In this document: positions 5,611 through 7,281 of the stretch, one piece after another | How the letters are laid out: the number at the start of each line of letters is the position of its first letter | How positions within the stretch are numbered: the stretch's first letter is position 1 | Assembly: GCA_005877965.1 (NCBI GenBank) | Contig: VBNP01000061.1 | Span: forward strand, 1 to 7,281 | Length of the DNA stretch: 7,281 bases | From: Gammaproteobacteria bacterium | GTDB taxonomy: Bacteria; Pseudomonadota; Gammaproteobacteria; Steroidobacterales; Steroidobacteraceae | Direction: 5' to 3' | Position numbers and translations under genes: made by a program | Notes under the pieces: model-generated | Databases searched by the model: none | What the model was told of the DNA's origin: nothing | The model's input: the letters and a program-made list of their open reading frames with translations, nothing else

Positions 5611-7281
5611 ATGAGCGTACTGCAGAAGGTGGCCGCGGCGGTGCTCGTGGCTCTCCTGGCCGCGGTCGGCTATGGGCTGTGGACCACCAGTCCCACGGCG
5701 AGCTCGGCGCGCGCGCAGCGGGCCGCAGCCAAGGCGCCCGCCGCCAGTGCGATGCCCGTCATCGATCAGAACACGTTCCTGACGGCCAAACGCCTGGCGC
5801 GCCTCGCCACCACCGCTGAGGAGCAGCCGCTGGCGCAGGCGGCGGTGCAACTCACCGATCACGAGCTGGACCTGGCCTTCAGCGCCGCGATCCGCCACAT
5901 CGAGGCGCATCCGCCGGTGCTCAGCCCCGAGGCCGTTCAGATCGAGGAGCGTCTGCTGAGTGCCCAGAAAGAGCAGGAGCATGACGCGCAGGAGGTCAAG
6001 CGCCTGAGCGGCGCGCTCGCGCAGGCTGCCGATGCCGACCGGGCTGCCATCCAGGACCGGCTCGATCTGGCCCAGTCACAACTGGAACTCGCGCAGGACG
6101 AAGTACAGGAAGCGGACAACGATCTGTTGCAGGCCGGCGGCAACGTGCATCAGCGCATCCAGATGATGCAGCAGGAGCACGACGCCACGGAACGCAATGC
6201 CGCGGCGACCCCCGTGGCGGCTGCGCCGAGCCGGTTCGGCAGTCTGCGCGGCCTGGTGGGCCAGGTGCGCAGCTGGTACGCCGTGCGTGAGAGGCGCGAG
6301 GCGCTCGCCGAAGCGCAGCAACACGCCGCCGACAGCGCCAGAGAGCTGGCGGCAGAGCGCCAACAGATCGTTGCCGAGCTCGCCGCGAGCAAACAGACTG
6401 TTCCCGAACTCGCCGGCCGCGCCGCGCGGCGCGCCCCGGGCGTGGGCAGCGCCGCTGTCACTTCGGCCGCGGCGAATCCCGCATCGGCAGCGCCTGCCGC
6501 CAAGGCCGCTGCCGGCGCGGTTCCCGGCGTCGCGGCAGGCGCCGCGGCGCGCGCCGGCGGCGCCCCGACGCTCCTGAACATCACGCGCCAGATCGCAGCC
6601 GAGCAGCACCGTCTGACGCTTCGCGACCAGCGCATCACGGCGCGCCGGCGCCTCGCCGATATCTACGGCCGGTGGGATGCGATCGTGGCCGGACAGGAGC
6701 GCGCCATCCTGCACGCCTGCCTGATCAGCGTGGCGATCGTGCTGGCGGCAATCCTGCTGCTGCAGTTCGCGGACCGCTGGCTGGAACGGCTGCTCGGGCA
6801 GGCGCGTGTCGACCGCCGCCAGCTCGCCACGCTGCGCAGCGTCGTAGGCGTCGCGCTGCAGATCGTCGGCGTGGTGGTCATCCTCCTGGTACTGGTGGGA
6901 GTACCGGGGCAGCTGGGCACCATGCTCGGTCTCGCCGGCGCAGGTCTCACCGTGGCGCTCAAGGACTTCATCGTCGCCTTCATCGGCTGGTTCGTGCTGA
7001 TGGGCAGGAACGGCATGCGCATCGGCGACTGGGTCGAGATCAACGGCGTGAGCGGTGAGGTGGTCGAGCTCGGTATGTTTCGCACCGTACTGCTCGAAAC
7101 CGGTAACTGGACCGACGCCGGCCGCCCCACCGGCCGGCGCGTGACCTTCACCAACAGCTTCGCCACCGCGGGTCACTACTTCAACTTCTCGACCTCCGGC
7201 CAGTGGCTGTGGGATGAGCTCTCGGTGATGGTGCCGTACGACCGCGACCCGCACGCGGTCGCGGACGCGATCCAGAAGGAA
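5611..7281 (+). CDS. MscS-family mechanosensitive ion channel with long coiled-coil N-terminal extension (3' partial)
   Basis: The frame runs 557 codons from ATG 5611 to the window edge without a stop. Residues 6-24 form a hydrophobic signal peptide or anchor. Residues about 55-360 are mostly charged, Gln/Glu/Ala-rich helix, with coiled-coil-like stretches at about 110-195 and 228-262, broken by an Ala/Pro/Gly linker (about 265-318). Then come TM1 (about 367-386), TM2 (411-430) and the pore helix TM3 (435-465, rich in Gly/Ala: LGLAGAGLTVALKDF). The MscS beta domain begins at IGDWVEINGVSGEVVELG (471-488). MscS channels open under membrane tension to release solutes in osmotic downshock. The GHYFNFSTSGQWLWDE segment (521-536) resembles one particular MscS-like subfamily. 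By topology the extension would be periplasmic. No well-spaced ribosome-binding site is seen; AGGCGG directly abuts the ATG. The start is therefore moderately sure and the family assignment firm. The gene is probably transcribed separately from DUF3443. Confidence 0.88.
   Translation, partial: MSVLQKVAAAVLVALLAAVGYGLWTTSPTASSARAQRAAAKAPAASAMPVIDQNTFLTAKRLARLATTAEEQPLAQAAVQLTDHELDLAFSAAIRHIEAHPPVLSPEAVQIEERLLSAQKEQEHDAQEVKRLSGALAQAADADRAAIQDRLDLAQSQLELAQDEVQEADNDLLQAGGNVHQRIQMMQQEHDATERNAAATPVAAAPSRFGSLRGLVGQVRSWYAVRERREALAEAQQHAADSARELAAERQQIVAELAASKQTVPELAGRAARRAPGVGSAAVTSAAANPASAAPAAKAAAGAVPGVAAGAAARAGGAPTLLNITRQIAAEQHRLTLRDQRITARRRLADIYGRWDAIVAGQERAILHACLISVAIVLAAILLLQFADRWLERLLGQARVDRRQLATLRSVVGVALQIVGVVVILLVLVGVPGQLGTMLGLAGAGLTVALKDFIVAFIGWFVLMGRNGMRIGDWVEINGVSGEVVELGMFRTVLLETGNWTDAGRPTGRRVTFTNSFATAGHYFNFSTSGQWLWDELSVMVPYDRDPHAVADAIQKE

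Noticed and set aside
5221..5982. A 253-codon minus-strand frame spanning the end of DUF3443, the intergenic gap and the start of the MscS gene
   Set aside because: It overlaps two supported genes, shows no family motif and has no convincing ribosome-binding site.
6076..7254. A 392-codon open frame on the minus strand opposite the MscS gene
   Set aside because: Its His/Ala/Arg-rich translation shows no domain, while the plus strand encodes recognisable MscS transmembrane helices and beta domain.

Overview
The window is strongly GC-rich bacterial chromosome, densely packed with housekeeping and envelope genes. The FabI enzyme, the LysM protein of MltD type, the PpiD chaperone placed directly behind a tRNA-Asp, and an adjacent DUF2844/DUF3443 gene pair together suggest a GC-rich proteobacterium, most likely a gammaproteobacterium. 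From memory, fabI, ppiD and tRNA genes are also neighbours in Pseudomonas. The exact order cannot be read from the sequence. No insertion sequence, integrase, CRISPR array or phage gene is visible, so nothing marks the region as recently acquired.

Layout. Positions 1-609 (+) hold the 3' end of a LysM-repeat protein, probably the cell-wall lytic transglycosylase MltD. Positions 697-1494 (+) hold fabI, enoyl-ACP reductase. Converging on it is ppiD (1524-3431, -), an inner-membrane periplasmic folding factor. Its start codon lies 25 nt behind a complete tRNA-Asp(GUC) gene (3457-3533, -) with a recognisable stable-RNA-type promoter, so ppiD is probably read through from the tRNA promoter. A noncoding stretch of about 210 bp follows. 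Then come two exported proteins of unknown function on the + strand: DUF2844 (3789-4244) and the lipoprotein DUF3443 (4273-5511). The window ends inside an MscS-family mechanosensitive channel (5611-7281, +) with a long coiled-coil N-terminal extension.

How the genes relate. All six proteins except FabI act at or beyond the inner membrane, and FabI supplies the fatty acids for that membrane. The DUF2844 and DUF3443 genes sit 28 bp apart on one strand and both carry export signals, so they look like one secreted two-gene module.

Most interesting observation. The DUF3443 lipoprotein carries, in the right order and with roughly the right spacing, the hallmarks of a two-lobed pepsin-type aspartic peptidase: a DTGS motif, a flap-like strand, a GILGVG motif, a second DSGS motif, and a C-terminal segment resembling the last conserved pepsin strand. 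I infer a cell-surface or periplasmic pepsin-like enzyme with DUF2844 as its partner. This needs structural and biochemical confirmation.
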